Shown here one piece after another: positions 21,831 through 36,500 of a stretch of DNA of 64,000 nt (within the stretch, counting starts at the first letter, position 1; each line of letters opens with the position of its first letter). The translations under genes and the position numbers were made by a program. The notes under the pieces were generated by a model. The model was not told the DNA's origin. It ran no database searches and worked only from the letters and a program-made list of their open reading frames with translations. The DNA comes from Neelides folsomi (lineage: Eukaryota > Arthropoda > Collembola > Neelipleona > Neelidae): positions 310,001 to 374,000 of the forward strand of contig JAQGBZ010000024.1 of assembly GCA_034687125.1 (NCBI GenBank), read 5' to 3'.

Positions 21831-23758
21831 TGGAGATTGTGGAGATTATTTAGATTAGGATTCGTAAATTCGTAATACATGATGAATATGGTATAGTAGG
21901 CTCTACATTGGTTGTAATCTTGGAATTGAGTTATTCAACTTTTTATGATGTCTCACTTTCTATTTTCATAGACATCCGTGTGTTTACTTGCCTATTTCAT
22001 TATCATCATATTTACAGAGTGAGCTTATGAGAGTTTGGAACATTGCTACTGCATGGGACTGATAATGTTTAACTCAAATTATGCTAAATTGTTTTGAATA
22101 GTTTTTACGAGTATTCACTTGAGTTAGATCTGGATTGTCCATTCCATAGTTAAAAAGTGAACAGATTATCGACTGCATACTACGGCAATTTCTTGTTTAT
22201 TGGGGTCTCCAAAGACTGATAACTTTTACACACGCACAGCTCATAATGAGTTCTCACAATGGGAGAGACACGTTTAAAAAGTAGAAACGCGCACACCTTT
22301 CAGTTTTGTTTGTTTTCTAGGTGGTGCCGTTGGAATTAAAGTTATACAAATACAATAACCCACCAACCATATTATTTTAAATCTCAAAATAGTTGACTTT
22401 TTAATGTTGTTTACACTCGTCTCGTTTTTACTTATAGAGCGATCGAGCGTCTTATCTCTCCATGCCAGAAAGTGCTTTATTTAACTTTATTGGCTAATTG
22501 CTTTGAAATTACACTACATGTACAAGAATAGGATGCCTAATGCTTTTACTTGTATTCGCTCTTACGAGTGCATATTTAAATACTTAGGTTTGTATAAGAA
22601 TGTTTAAATGTTTGTTTAATTAATGCATTTATCGATTATATTATTTTTATATTGATGGTAAATCTGTATTGTACCATAAATACCAGTAGTACTGTAGTAC
22701 TACATACATGTATATTTATGTATGTCCATGTATTGATTATACAAATTTCTTATGTATGGTGAGGAGTATGAATCGAATAGTGTACGTGTAATGAAGTAAT
22801 GATCGTATTCTTATTATTGTGGATAAAAATGCAGAGGGCATTTTGATAGTTGCGCATAAGATATAATCTCAGGTTACTAATTAACCGCTGACCTCGCTTA
22901 TCTTTGTTGTTAAAAGAGCCCGCAATAAACGGTAAGAGTTGAACTGAGCACCCTCGACTCACCTAAAACACTTTGCTCTTTACTTTTACCTACTCTCTAT
23001 GTATTTAGTAGGAATGGATTTCGATTTCATCATATTTCGTGCATACTAATTTTCACGATTACACTCCTCATACTTTTGATTCTGCCGTCTCCACAGTTGA
23101 AAGATATTCATATTCATATTCACGACTGATTATATTACACATCTTTTTGATTCTCTGTCAATAAATTTTATTGTGTAAATTAGGTAAATGTATATACTTA
23201 CTTTTTAAAATATTATCTTAAGAAATTTTATCCGTCCGACCCACGATGAATTGCTTTTGAATTCTTATAAAGCTATAATTTTTTCTATCAAATAAAACTA
23301 TTATATTTTCTTAGTCACTTCCAATTTTCCTTCCACTAAATCATATTATGCTATATTATACAATCTCATCGGTATGTAAGTAAACATAGGGGCTACTCTT
23401 GTTGTCATAAGAATGACCATTTATAGCATCATTTCTATGTTAAATAACAAGATTTGAATTGGGCTCTATTATTATTATTTTGAATTATTTAATTCGAAAT
23501 TTTTGTTATTTAACATTAAAATGATGCTATAAATGGTCATTTTTATGGCAACAAGATTAGCCCCTATGTTTACTTACATACCGATGAGATTGTATACAAG
23601 AATTTTATATAAAACTTTTTTACATTTTAATTATGGAGAGAACACCCATTATATGAAACGGTTTTAAAAAAATGAAGTAAGAGGTTCATAAAACCTTAGA
23701 AACTTTTTGAACGGCTTTGGTTCGCATTATCCCTAAAATCAAGTAGGGAATTAAAAAG
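21831..23758. other. Intergenic region between the Cys/Pro gene and Rbfox
   Basis: About 1.9 kb of AT-rich DNA between divergent genes. It must contain the missing first exon and promoter of the Cys/Pro gene. I could not place them. A palindromic element occupies 23357-23596; I see no other gene. Confidence 0.4.
23357..23596. mobile_element. Palindromic MITE-like element (about 240 bp)
   Basis: Two arms of about 94 bp (23357-23450 and 23503-23596) are inverted copies with few mismatches, sharing for example TACAATCTCATCGGTATGTA at the outer ends, separated by about 50 bp of AT-rich loop. The ends lie next to TA. It has no coding capacity, so it is a typical miniature inverted-repeat element of the TA-inserting kind, not related in sequence to the element at 18258. 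Confidence 0.8.
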
Positions 23759-24235
23759 ACAATGAGATTGAGTTTTGGTGGTGGTTGGTGGTGGTGGATC
23801 TGGAACTGGGTCGATGCGAGTGTGTTTTGGGTTCCTCGGTACATTCGGAAGGAAAAGGAAAGAGACGAGAGAAGGGTGACGTCAAGGGTCGAGTTTGCCC
23901 ATTGCCGATTCCCTCTATCTCAACTCAAGGGAAGTCACAGTTGAGAAGGAGCCCCAGACCACAGCGGACCTTCACGTTGGATTCTCCCAAGAGCAGATGA
24001 GGATCCCAGACACGACTCCGACTCCCAATTGGAACAACTCCCTCCTGAAGAGGTCAACCTAAAGGAAAAGGTGGCCTACATTTAATCTACACTTTTTTAA
24101 TTGTTCTCTCATGCCGTCGTGGACGTGGTGGTTATTGTGCAATTCCAAAGATTCGATTTATAATTAAAAGAGGAACCAAACCACTTTCCCTCTCTTCGCT
24201 CATTGTTGTTGGTGTTCCTTTGTGGGGAATAAAAC

Positions 24236-24592
24236 ATGGCAATGGCCATGGCAGCTCCAGTTCTCACGTCGCAACAGACAAACAGTTCAAGTCCAAGTGT
24301 CGAGTCTCAGTTTGGAACAGAGGCAGGGCGGGGTGGTGTCGTGAACGTGGTTAAGGCCGAGGTTGGATGTATGACGATGGGAACTTTAGGCTCTGGGATC
24401 GAATCGTCCCCGACCGCTAATGTGACGACTCTTGAATACCATCCTGACATTAACGTCGGAGTCATTGGAAGTGGGGTTGTGAAAAAACCAATGATGGTTA
24501 ATGGCAGCTCCTCGACCTCACCTTCACCACCGCCGATCCTCGTTAACGGGAATGGGAACAATGTAGCATTGGGATCTCCCGGGACTCAATCG
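24236..24592 (+). CDS. Rbfox1: Rbfox first coding exon A
   Basis: 119 codons from ATG at 24236 ([20 protein letters not shown]) to CAA TCG, donor GTGAGC, phase 0. Low-complexity Ser/Gly/Val/Asn sequence (ending [12 protein letters not shown]) like other Fox N-termini, which are disordered. The GC-richer stretch 23760-24235 just before it is probably its leader and promoter. The next coding exon, 37584, begins in phase 0 with [13 protein letters not shown], so the two fit. Confidence 0.8.
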
Positions 24593-27500
24593 GTGAGCTT
24601 TAATGATTTTAATGTCCCCACGACTCTTTGTTTTTTCCCACTTTTAATGATCATGTGCATTCCCGTGGCGTATTTATAAATTTTGTGTAGTAAGGTCGTA
24701 TTCACGTATTCATCAATTTGCATGATTGTAGTATGCGGTCTACTACGTGCATAATTATGCCACAGCACATCAGATGAATACATTATGCACGTAGGAGTGA
24801 TTTGATTTCTTTTCATCATTATTTCCTTCAATTTAATTCATTCTAATGGGAAAATTAGAGGAGAATTACTTGATAATAAGAAATGGCTCTTGAAACCACT
24901 TCTTGAAAAAATATCCCAAACTCCCTAAAAACTTATTATGAGCATGAATGAGTAAGGCCTTAAAAATAGCAGGGTTGTTCGTTGTAATGCTCCTTCCACG
25001 TAATGTAATTATTTATTGTTTAATTCTTGTCGTGTCTCAAGTATATGAGGTTGTGAATGGGCGAGAAGAAATTGATTGAAGTGATGAGAGGATAGAGGAA
25101 AAAGGATTATGTTTTGATGACCATGAGTGATTTAATTAGGATCCATTGATCAAGCCTGGGATTTCTTATCAGTAAAAGAAACCTGCCATAAGAATCCTCA
25201 TCATTGTCATCATTCCCTATTCAATATTTCTCATTTTCTCCCATTCTCCTTTAGAATAATATTTTCCATTGGAGTAGGGAGCCTTCAAGAATCTGTCAAT
25301 TTGCACTATCAAGGACGCATCATGCATTTTTTTCACGAAGGAATCATTGGCAAACAAAGAGGACTTACGGAGATTCTCTCAGCTCCCTTCTTTTTTGGCT
25401 TGTAAATATTAATAAACTTAAAAGACTTTGAGTGTAGACTCACATTAAATGTGTTTCGAAACTCTGTTTCATTGTTTCCCTTCTCTTGGGTCGCGTCTTC
25501 AGCTCCTTTACTTTTGAACATCACAAACGCTTGGCTTTCATGGACTCGGAACTCAGGATTCCACTTTACATATTAAGCCATGAAACAAAATGGTGTATAT
25601 TCATCAGGATCTGACAGATGAAAATTCTCTTGCAAGGTAACGTTAACCGAGAAGTACTTATAAAGAACCATTTTAAAATTTAGAGCCCAACAACCATCTT
25701 CACTTCTCTCTGTTAATATAATATTTCTTGCGAAAATTAACTACCATATACTGCAGATAGATTCAATATAAAGTGTGCTTACTCACCTTCACTCTCATGC
25801 TAACGTACCATAACACTTAACGATTATATAGTAAAATGTATTTATGTAAGAAACTTTACGGTCCGTATCCTTTTACATTATTTACATTTTAATTTATTAA
25901 CTTTATAAAGCACAATTAAAGGAGAAATCCTCTTGTACATGTTGTGCACGATATTATGTTGGGGAGATTTATAAATATAAAGATTTTATTAACTAAGGAC
26001 TTTAAATCTTGAAATGACAAATGACCGAGGAGGAGATTTAATATCTTTCCACATCTTCAATTTACGCTCGAGTCAGTGGCAAAGCATTTACGACTGCAGA
26101 CATTTATTCCACGATATAAAAATGTAATTGATGGGATTAGAATGTTAAAAATACCAAAAAATGTAAAGGACACTTTTTTGAAACCAGGATTCTTCATTTA
26201 ATAGGCCATACTCCATTTTGATAAATGAGGATTTCGTGAATAAATAATTTAGCACCTTCTAAAAAACACTTGCAAGGTATTAATCAGTTAGCTTTAAACC
26301 AAGACATGATAAATAGTAATTGTAGGGTATTTTGGAATCAATGAAAGGGGAGGAATATTATTTATTCTCGTGGATAGTGTAAGAATCGAAAGGAGGCTCT
26401 CAACTTGTATACTTGTATCAAACGATAAATAGAGAGAAAACTTGCTTAAGATTCTTAACTTGTCATACTACTTTCTACTAACTAACTTACGATAATCAGC
26501 TCTTTTATTGCATGCATGCCTTCACCGATCGACCACCTTCAAAAGCTTGGAGACGACGAGCTCTTCGACCCTTTTGATCCGTTGGGTTCGGAGAAACCCA
26601 GATGGCTTCGATGGCCATTCAAAGATTCCTCCCCAAAGATTTTACAAGGGACGACACTCGATACATCTGCTTCTGGTCTTTTGCTCTACCTTCTAAAAAT
26701 AAGCATCTTTACAACTTCTCTCTCCCCTCCATATCCGAACCCCAAGATAATAAACCCCAATGGGATATATCCCCGAATAAAATGAACACACACACATGAA
26801 AGATCTTCAAAGAGGAAGATGTACCAATGCTATGCTATGTATAAAGAAAATAAAGATGAACATTTTTAAAGTCTCATTTCTCCCCAATCCATCTCCCCTT
26901 CATTCCCATACATTGCATTGCCATTGAAGGAGGATTTTGGTTAGTCGATCGAGAGGCAGCGAACTGAAAGCTCCCCCTATTGCACTGCTCCTCCCCACTG
27001 GAAAGAAAAAGAAAAGGAGAAAACGAAAGATGGCTCACATGATCAAGCTTAATCTTTTAGAGTTATTTACTGACGATGAGGAACGAGAGAAGTATCTCGC
27101 TGCGGCTTTTGCTTGGTCTTTGACCCCGCCTGGGTCATCCTCATGTTATGAGTTTTCATTTGGTCATTGGCTTTCGGTTTTAGAAAAATCGTCAAGTGAC
27201 GAAGATTGGAAAAGCTACAATGAAGACATTTGGGTAAAGACGGACCATTTTCATCATTTTCATTTTCTCTTTCATCCTTTCATTTTTTGTATACAAAGTC
27301 AATTTTCAGTTAAATTTTTGATTAATCATCATTAATATTAATTAAACAGTGAACTTATTATAAAATCTAAGGGATTACATAAACATATATATTATTTTGC
27401 CTATACCTATTTATTATTGCTTTCAAATGCCTATAATTTGAGAATAATCTTTTGGATATTTATTACGAATTATTTTACTGTTTTATTCACACATTACTTG

Positions 27501-30500
27501 AATTTAAAAATGTATCTTTATTCGTCTAAAAGATTAATGCAAATATCATTAACATAATTTTTAATTATTTACGTTTAAATATGAAAAAGGTGCAAAAAAG
27601 ATGTAAACAAGATTTAACTTCGAATGATTTATTGCGAGAATTTGAGAAATAGAGGGCAGTATATTTCAGCGATAATGAAAGATACATGCACTTTTTATTG
27701 CCACATTTTTAATACATTTAATAGGAAGGAACCGACACTTTACAGATCATCTCGCATGCTTATTATTAGCCATTATCTTCCAACATGATTCAAAGATACC
27801 ATACATAAATATTTATAAGAGTACAATGCTAGAGATTATTATATTATTCATTTTATTACTAAATTGTCTTTGTCGGAAGATATTAACTTATCTCATTGAG
27901 ATAATGAATATTTTTCTTAACATACTCTTTGAATGGGACAAATCTCATCAAAGTTTAAAACAATGATGTTTTTTACCTTTCTCGGATTAGTGCTTAAATA
28001 ATTAATTATGGCAAAGGTTTTATGAAAAATATACGGATTACTAATCTTAATGGTAAAATCCTCAACAGTAAACCTTATATTTAATATCGCGCACCCCAAT
28101 ATTCTTGAATTATACCAAATAATATCCAATTTTTTCACTCAATTTTTTTATATTTTATTAATTTCTTGAATGGATTGTCACTTAATGGCATTAACGGTCA
28201 TTCATAAAGATTTTTATTAAAATTTTAATTTCATTGATTATTTCATTGAAGCCAATTAAAACATTAAATAATAAAAGTAAAGAGGACTATGAGCATTGGA
28301 AGCGGAATTGCGCAATGAAGGTCCCCTTTGGTCTTTGGCTACATAGAGAGGCGCGGCGAAGGGAGTTTGACTTGTGCTTGTGAGTCGGTCGGTGGTGGGA
28401 GATATGCACAGATTTCGTCTCACTCGATTCCTCGAATCCCTCCAGTTTCAGTCGAGCGGCTCAAGGAGCACCAAGTTTCCTCATTAGTCAAACCCCTTTG
28501 TTTTAAATATCCAACTTGAGTGGTGTGATTTGGGAAGTTTAATGTGTGCCGACGTTGCGAATTCATTAGCCAAACTGTGGGGTCCAGGCGCTTTCCTTTT
28601 CCCGACTTCTCAGGGAGTCCAGGGACTATACTACCCGGTAGTAAGATTCATTTTTTTCATATTTTAAAATTATAAAGCTAAAAACGATTTTGTAATATCG
28701 GTGCATATTATTGAATTTTATATTTACGTCATATTATACTCGAAATACTGAAGTAGGTAGTAGAGTATTTGTACTAACTAAATACTAACTATCACTAAAT
28801 ATCGAGCTACGAGTTAGTTTTACAATGTCTACTGTGTATTAATCATACATACTCTTGTCAGGGCTTGTCATATAATTCATAATTCGACTTGTTAAAATGG
28901 TTTATTTTTATAAAGCACAAAGACCGCTTTATTTTGATTGACTTTTTAGGCATATTTTTAATCCAGGGAGTCAGCAAGGAGTAGTGTTACAAGATAAGAT
29001 ATGACTAAGAACTCGATTTGGGTCCAACATGTTAAAGGGTGAATTGTTTAGATTACTTCAGCATGGCATGAAAATCGCAATTGGCATCTTCCTTTTATTC
29101 TTACAACCTTAGGTATGTAAATTCTCCTTGAATCTCCTTTTGTGCCCTTACCCTCTTGATCTCCTATACATTTCTTATATTTTACATTCTATACTTACTT
29201 TTAGTTAGGGTTAGTTAGTTAATATATCTTATCCACGGTTTTAGCCTCGATTAACACATTTGGGGAAACACCATATGCGCGATTGGCTCAATGGACTTTC
29301 TTTATGAAGCTCAATTTAACCCAGTTTTATCTCCGATCTACTTTAAATAGATTAGATTCCATCTTATTTATGAAAATTAAACAACTTGGTTGTACTATTT
29401 ATTTACTGATAGTTGGATTCAAGTTTATTATTTTAAAAAAAGTTTATAAAAAACTTCTGACATATTTCTTTCTTTCGGAACGAAGGACGAAGAGGAATAT
29501 TTTGACTTGTTAAATATTTTTTGTGGTAATTGAAGCTGTGGGGTGCTTGTTATCCAAAGAGCCTCCAATTTAAATTTGAAATTGATACTTTTAGTATCTG
29601 TGTTTTAACGGTTTGGGAATAGGTTTAGAAAGGAAATGAGAGAAAATTGCTTTCATTACGAGCTAGTGTTCTGGTTTCGGAGAAATTGGAGATTGAATGA
29701 CATTCAGATACGCTTTTGATTTAAATTATAATGGGAGTAATTTGATGCATGTAAATTATTATTAAAATAAATTCTCTACTCTCCATTCTAGTTTTATACA
29801 ATTTTATAGTTTCTTTCAGTTTACTAAATACTCTTAATGACTATTTATGCATGAAAATGTAACTATTTAATTGGATTAGTTGGATTTCAAATGTTTTGAA
29901 TGTCGGCATTCAAAAAGTTTGAGCTGCGTATTATACCATATACTTACTTGGAAGCACATGAACTAAAGCATTTATAAAATTATAGTTAAGTTAATCCTTA
30001 GACCTTTGTAAGTGTTTAAGAATTTGCCCAGACTTATTTTCGGCTTTGTACCCTTCGGAGAAGAACTTGTTATTAAAGGACTTCATAGGTCACGTTTATA
30101 AATACCAACTTTCCTAATTTAAAGTTCAAAGGGGTATTTTAATCGGTTGCACCCATAGTTGTTGGTTGGATGGATCCATTTTCTTATCTTTAACCATCCT
30201 TGTTTCATATTTACAAACTTTGTTCAATAATTACATTTAAAGAGTATTATAAATGGCAATAGTTTTGCAAGTTTCATGAATTGCGGAGATTTTAATCATT
30301 TCTTACTTTTTGAGTATAAAAGTGGTTCAATGATACTAACTTTGTTTTTCTTGATTAAAATAATTACATTAGCCTAACTAAACACATACATACTACTGTA
30401 TACATACATTATAAGGAGTAAATATTTATTAATTTGAAATTTCGATTAATTCAGATTGTTTGAAGTTGTTTTCTTAAATTGTTGTGTTTTATCTTGCTTT

Positions 30501-33500
30501 CAATTTGCTGGCATTTATGTCAATCATTAAGTTATTATTCGAATCTTCTTTAAAGGCTGGGTGAAGTCGTTTGGAAGAAAGCTTTTGTGAAATTGATCAC
30601 ACAAAAGTATACTAGTGGAAATGTGCACATGTACCATACATGTTCACTAAATAAATAAAACTATTTAATAGTATATAAGTAAGGAATAGCCAATGGTTAA
30701 GTACAAGAAGGAATAAAATAAAATAAATAAAAGGAAATGGGAAAACTGTTGGGTCGATAGAAATGCGGAAAGAAAGTGGAGAAAGAAGGGGATTTTGACT
30801 CGGAGCAACTTTGACTCTCTTTTGGTCTCTCTGTTGTTGAAAAAAGAGGTTTTGAGCGGAAGACGTAAAGGAGGAGAGGAATAGAGAAATAGAGGAAATG
30901 GAATAAGAGCTCTTGCGACGCCAAGTTTTTATCATCTGTCTCGTTGTCGTTTTCGTTCTCGTCTCGTAAATGATCACATCGTTCCTCTTCTCCGACCCCA
31001 ACCCATTTCCTCGTCCCTCCCGGATACCTTGAGGGTAAATCCTTAAGACCCGCTCATTCAACTTCCATTTTTTATTGCTCTGGAAGCCACCCACTCACTC
31101 GCCAGCTTCACCTCCTCCAAAGTTAAAGGAAGGGGAAAACGGGAAAATAATATTTCTCTTTTCTTAATGGGAAACTAACGGCTCTGACTTGGGCCCTTTC
31201 ATTCCCAATTTAAAGAACAATTTAGGAAGACCATGAGATAATGAATGGTTTTAATTCCCTTTTTTACCCTTTTACTTGATTCTTATACTCTCTTATACTC
31301 ATTGCTAATGTACATTATGTGGTTCTAATTCTAACTAGTATGAAACAAATTAATATATAAATGTTCCGTTTAATTGAAATTTTGTATTTTATATTCAGTT
31401 GAGTCATATTTTGTTTGTCAATTACATAACATGAGTTTATTCATAAGGCTTTCATTTTGTGATTGTTTTGTGTAGGCATACATAATATTTGTTATTGTAT
31501 TTGGTCATCAGAGTGAGATGTGATGGAGCCATCTGCTTAGGATCTTTAAGCTCTGCCTTAGCAAACTCCATGCTCGGAAACTTTGATCACTCGAAAATTC
31601 ATAAATATCTCCGGGTCTTAGGAATGTAAATAAGCGAGGAATGCTTAACATAGAAATAATTAGCAAGTATCTTTATTCGAATTGTGTAATCGAGATTCTC
31701 CTAACTCGCCCTGGTTTTTGATCCTGGCGAGTTGATGCAGAGTTGTAACTTTACTTCCTTTTGTCATAATTCTCCTTGAGCCCGAGTCTTAAATGGTTCT
31801 GATGCGGAAGAGGAAAGATTATAACCGAATCATCATATTCGTTCTCAATTTCATTTTCTCATTAATTCTGTCATGTGCGAGGGAGAGTCTGTGAGCTTTG
31901 AACTTAAAACCCTCTTTCACCGAAACCCTATTCAATATTCATGAATGCATGAATTCCGGGGTCTAAAGAAGGATAAAATCATTTTATTTATGAAATTGAG
32001 ATGAAGCTCGGATCCCTTTGTCTTTCCTCGAGGCTAAGAACCGGATATGATCAACTTAGTCGTTTAGACTCTTCTGTACTCAACATATAATTTTCCTCCA
32101 CACTTGTTAAAAGGTAAATAGAATAGGCTTCATATTTATGATTTAATTTGTTCTTGAAACATGGAGCTATGTGGTGGATCAATTTGTCAAGGCTTGTATC
32201 ACGGGTCATTAGGATTTATGTTGGATTTGGTAAAATGGAAAACTGGGCCATAACTACTGCTCCTCCCGAATGACTGAGAAAGTGTATTTGAAAGTCGGAT
32301 GTGGCCGAGTTCTCCATCATTCTACGGGTTTCATATAAACCACGCGGGCCTTTCCGGTTTTCTTGAGCGTAAAGAGCAGGCGGAAGGTCTCTGAGCCAAC
32401 TCAAATCGTTTATTTTACGATCCTCCCTACTTTCACCTTATTTATGGGCAAAAGATCGGATGGGAAGTTGAAACAAAGAGAGTCAGGATGGGAAAGTTTT
32501 AACTCGGCATGCCAATTCAGGTTTTTTATATTCCGCTTGGATTATCTTCAGTAAAAGCTTACTTTTTTCATATTTATTTTCGAACACCTCATCGTATGCA
32601 TACCTATAAGGGATTGGGCTTTTGGGCAGAGAGAAATTATTTAAATTGTAACTTTCTAAATGTTGGGCATTCACGATCAAACAAAAAAATTTTGTGTCAG
32701 AATGAGCAAACTTTTACTTATGCTCGATACACAAGAGATTGGAAGAAGAAAGCATTTGTTGTTTCCATTCTTTATATCATAGGTATAGTATAAATAGTTA
32801 AAACCCACTCTCTTTTCATGAGTCTTATTGTTTTCGTTTAATTTCTTTCCTTTTAATTTATTTCAATTTGAGAAGGATTTGGGTAAATATTTTACCTAGC
32901 GTTATTTCTAAAACTTTTGAAATTACTTTGGAACAGAAGGAATGAAATAGTATCTTTATTTCTTGATAAAACTTTTTAACGAGAGCTCAGTTAAAAGTTA
33001 GGATATATATTCATAGAGAAGTAAACATTAAACATGCATGGTTGTGATATCACATGGTAAGTCTTAAGCCCTGGGCTTTCAAACTTTATAAAAGATATTA
33101 AATAGGAGAAGTTTCCTTTTAAATTAAATTTTTCTATTTGAGCTTGAATTCATGATTTATGAAGAGTTTTTTTCCTCTATCATTTTTTTTTATGCTAACG
33201 TCGTAAAAAATTGAAAAGAAGGGGAGATGACTCCTTAAATTAAGCCCTTTTCATACTCAAACTATACAATTTTTATAAATCAACATAAATGAAATCACTA
33301 AGTGGTATATTGAAATTCTAATGAAACCTTTCAATAATATGTGATTTGATTTTTTTCCTTATTTTTGAATTTCATTTGATTGGTTTCACAATAATTACAA
33401 TCCTTAGACTTTATTATTTTTATCATGGAACTTTCAATATGGAATGATGTATTGAAAAAATGACTTATGAAATGAAAAAGTTTTCCATTATTTAAAATTG

Positions 33501-36500
33501 GTCCAGATGTCTTCAAAATTGAACTCATGATGAGCTTCCCACGTAGGCAACGATTAATTAAACTCTCCAACTTAAGTGCCTCTTATTTAGTTGAATCGTA
33601 AAGAATAAGTATGCTCTCGAGCTAAAATGAATCACTTCAATTTGTCGTTTATAACTAATTCCACATTCAGGATGACTGGGCTCCAACGAGTGTGAATATC
33701 TTTCGTCGTCGTATGGGATATGGGCAATCAAATCAAATGAGGGATTTTGAGCAGTCCCAAGAGATCCATCTAAATACAAGAGGAATGAACTCCCGGTTCA
33801 CCTTTCATAATTCTCCTTCATTTTCCAACGAATGAGGAGCATTGATAACATTGATAAGAAATAATTTTACAAGACACATTCAATCAGCTTTATTATCTCT
33901 GCTCTGCTGAGATTTCTTTAAAGGGGATGTTAAGAAGGCTTCAATGCCTGGATATTCTCTTTATGACTCATGTGTGCTGTAAAGTTGTGATCTTTGATCG
34001 TTATAAAGCAATTGATATAGCTTATATCTAGATTGTCTAAAGTTCAGAGCTTATAAATAAAATAATATATAGCTGCTTATATGTTAGTATGATGGCGAGA
34101 TTCATACACATGATCCTTTCCATATGGTTGGATATATGAATTATTTCATGATGACATTACATGCAAGACACTCCTGGGTATAGATAGAGTTTATATTTAA
34201 TAAAGCTGGCCAGTTCACCATCTACTTGTGCATCTGTTGAAAATTCGTTAAGCTTTGACAAGGAGGAATGGTTGATTAGATGCTGTTGGCTTATATATTT
34301 GAATGAACTATCAATAAAGATAACATACGATGGTTTTATAAATACATCCTTGAAGGAAAAATATCCACACGTATGGGTATATTTTATTATATTCAGATTT
34401 ATTCATTCACCAAATGGTTAATCTTCATTTGATGCTTGAAGAGGAAATCAGGATGAATAATAATTTAAACAAAATGGGGGGATTTGAATAACATTTCATC
34501 TTCCATGTTGATAATGGCCAGGGCGAAGAGCCCTCATTTTATTTAGTACTTCCAAGACTGCTTTGAGAATCAGTGAGTCGTGGATGAGCGAAGCGTATGA
34601 TTACATTATTATTACTCCTATTCCCGCTACTTTATTTCATTGTCTCTTTCCCTTTTCGGTTTGGTGTGGTGGTCGGAAATTTGTTCTTCGTATATTTGGA
34701 TTTATCCTTTTGGGCCCTTCGTTACACACGGAAGTCCATGGAAGTAAGTTAGTGTCCACGAGTAAAGGGGATTTGAACGTGGGGAGAGCTAATGGAGGCT
34801 GAGGGTCGCTATTTGCATTTTACGGTCGTAGAGGACAACAATAACTTTGGAAGAAGGAGGAGGAGGAGAAGGCGAGGATTAAATTCTCTGCCAAATGATC
34901 TCCCTTTCTCTCTCACATTATCCTGAAGAGTTGGTGAGCCGACTGCCATATTGGAAGTTGGGAAAGTTCTTTCCAGGGAAAAAACTTTTTACAGCCCACA
35001 ATCCCTCCCAACGAACCTCGTTCGGATAATTAATATTGATGCCTCGCTCCCGCCCTCGCCCAGAATGTCAATGTGGGCGAAGGAAAGTTTCTTTAATAAG
35101 GTTATCATCACTCTTAATAAATACGTATAGACATAATGTTCGGCGGCCCTTCACATCGGAAGTGTAAAGTTCAAATTCCCTATATTGTCCTGGGCTTTTT
35201 AAGATTCTAATGGAAACATTTTTTATATAAAATCTCTCCTTTTAAGATAACTTGTCAAAGTTATTATAAAGTTAGTCAAAGCCGAGACTTAAATTAATTA
35301 AAGGAAGTTTGAATTTCTCGAGATTAGTTCATTTCGTATGAGTGTATTTTATAATTATGTAAACTCGTCAAATTGAATTACTTCTCCATTTGTTTGTTTG
35401 TAGTCGAGGACTTTGGATATTTTATCCATTAACTCTTGATATATCATGGATTATTCATTCCCACAAATGTGATGGAAGCGCGAGGGGATTCAAATGGAAA
35501 TCACAATTACCTGTGTAACTGTTAACTGTGTTTATATGTTCGTAGTTTACTTATTCTCGATTTTTATCGCGCAGTATGTGAGAATAATTGGTTCTCAATC
35601 GTGGAAATAATTTCGAAATTAATTAAGATCGACTTAGATAAACGGACACGGAGAAGCAATTCAATTTGATCATGTAAGAAAGAAAAGGAGATTTTGTTTT
35701 GGATAGATCCAAGAAGGGAAAAAGTTGGTTTTAGATTTGGGGATTAGGAGAAATTCTTTCTTGTTCCACCTATCCATTATTTCCTTTTCCACGCTTGGTT
35801 CTTAATCCCAATTACGAGACTTATCGGACTTCAGCTGCTCACTTCCTCTTAAATTGGCCTAAGGTAGTTAAGCATTCCAGGGCCTTGTATTGTGGGGAAG
35901 ATCAATGTTCTTCTGGACAGTGGGACATTTATTGAGGACGAGTCTCGATTTTTCTTCCTCTTCCCTATCCATCAATTGGAATTAGGTGAACTGTTGGAGT
36001 AAAAATAAGTAAACAAAGTTCTCTGTGTAGGAACTGCCTATATAATACTTGACGCACTTCTCCGATCGTGAAGTGTAAGTAAAGTATTCGATTACGTGTC
36101 GCACGCTTGTCCCTTTCTTAATGGGCGACTCGCGTGACAAGTTTGGGGTTCTTCAGGAGCTCAACAGCCCTACAGAAACCTTTAGAATATATATCTTTTG
36201 ACGGCATTTTCCTCCTAGTGATTTTCATTTTACATATCTCTCGCCCCCTAATAATAATCTCGGCTCAAAAAGTAATTTCGCCAAAAACTCGACTCTTGCA
36301 AATTAAACGACAACTCCGGTCAGAATAACTCGGAGATATGAATGGGATCGATAAGGGTCCTAATGTATAGCATGGAAACAAATTTACGCCCAATTCCTCA
36401 TGGATTTATGAATTAATGTATGAATATTTTCAAATTATAGGCTTCGTTTTATTTTACCGGATCAGAACAGTTCGGGAGTCAATGTGGGCAAGCAAGCTTA

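Noticed and set aside
30612-31094. Minus-strand 160-codon frame in the Rbfox intron
   Set aside because: Low-complexity Ser/Phe composition, hydrophobic end, no splice partners and no family signature; likely chance in a purine/pyrimidine-biased stretch.
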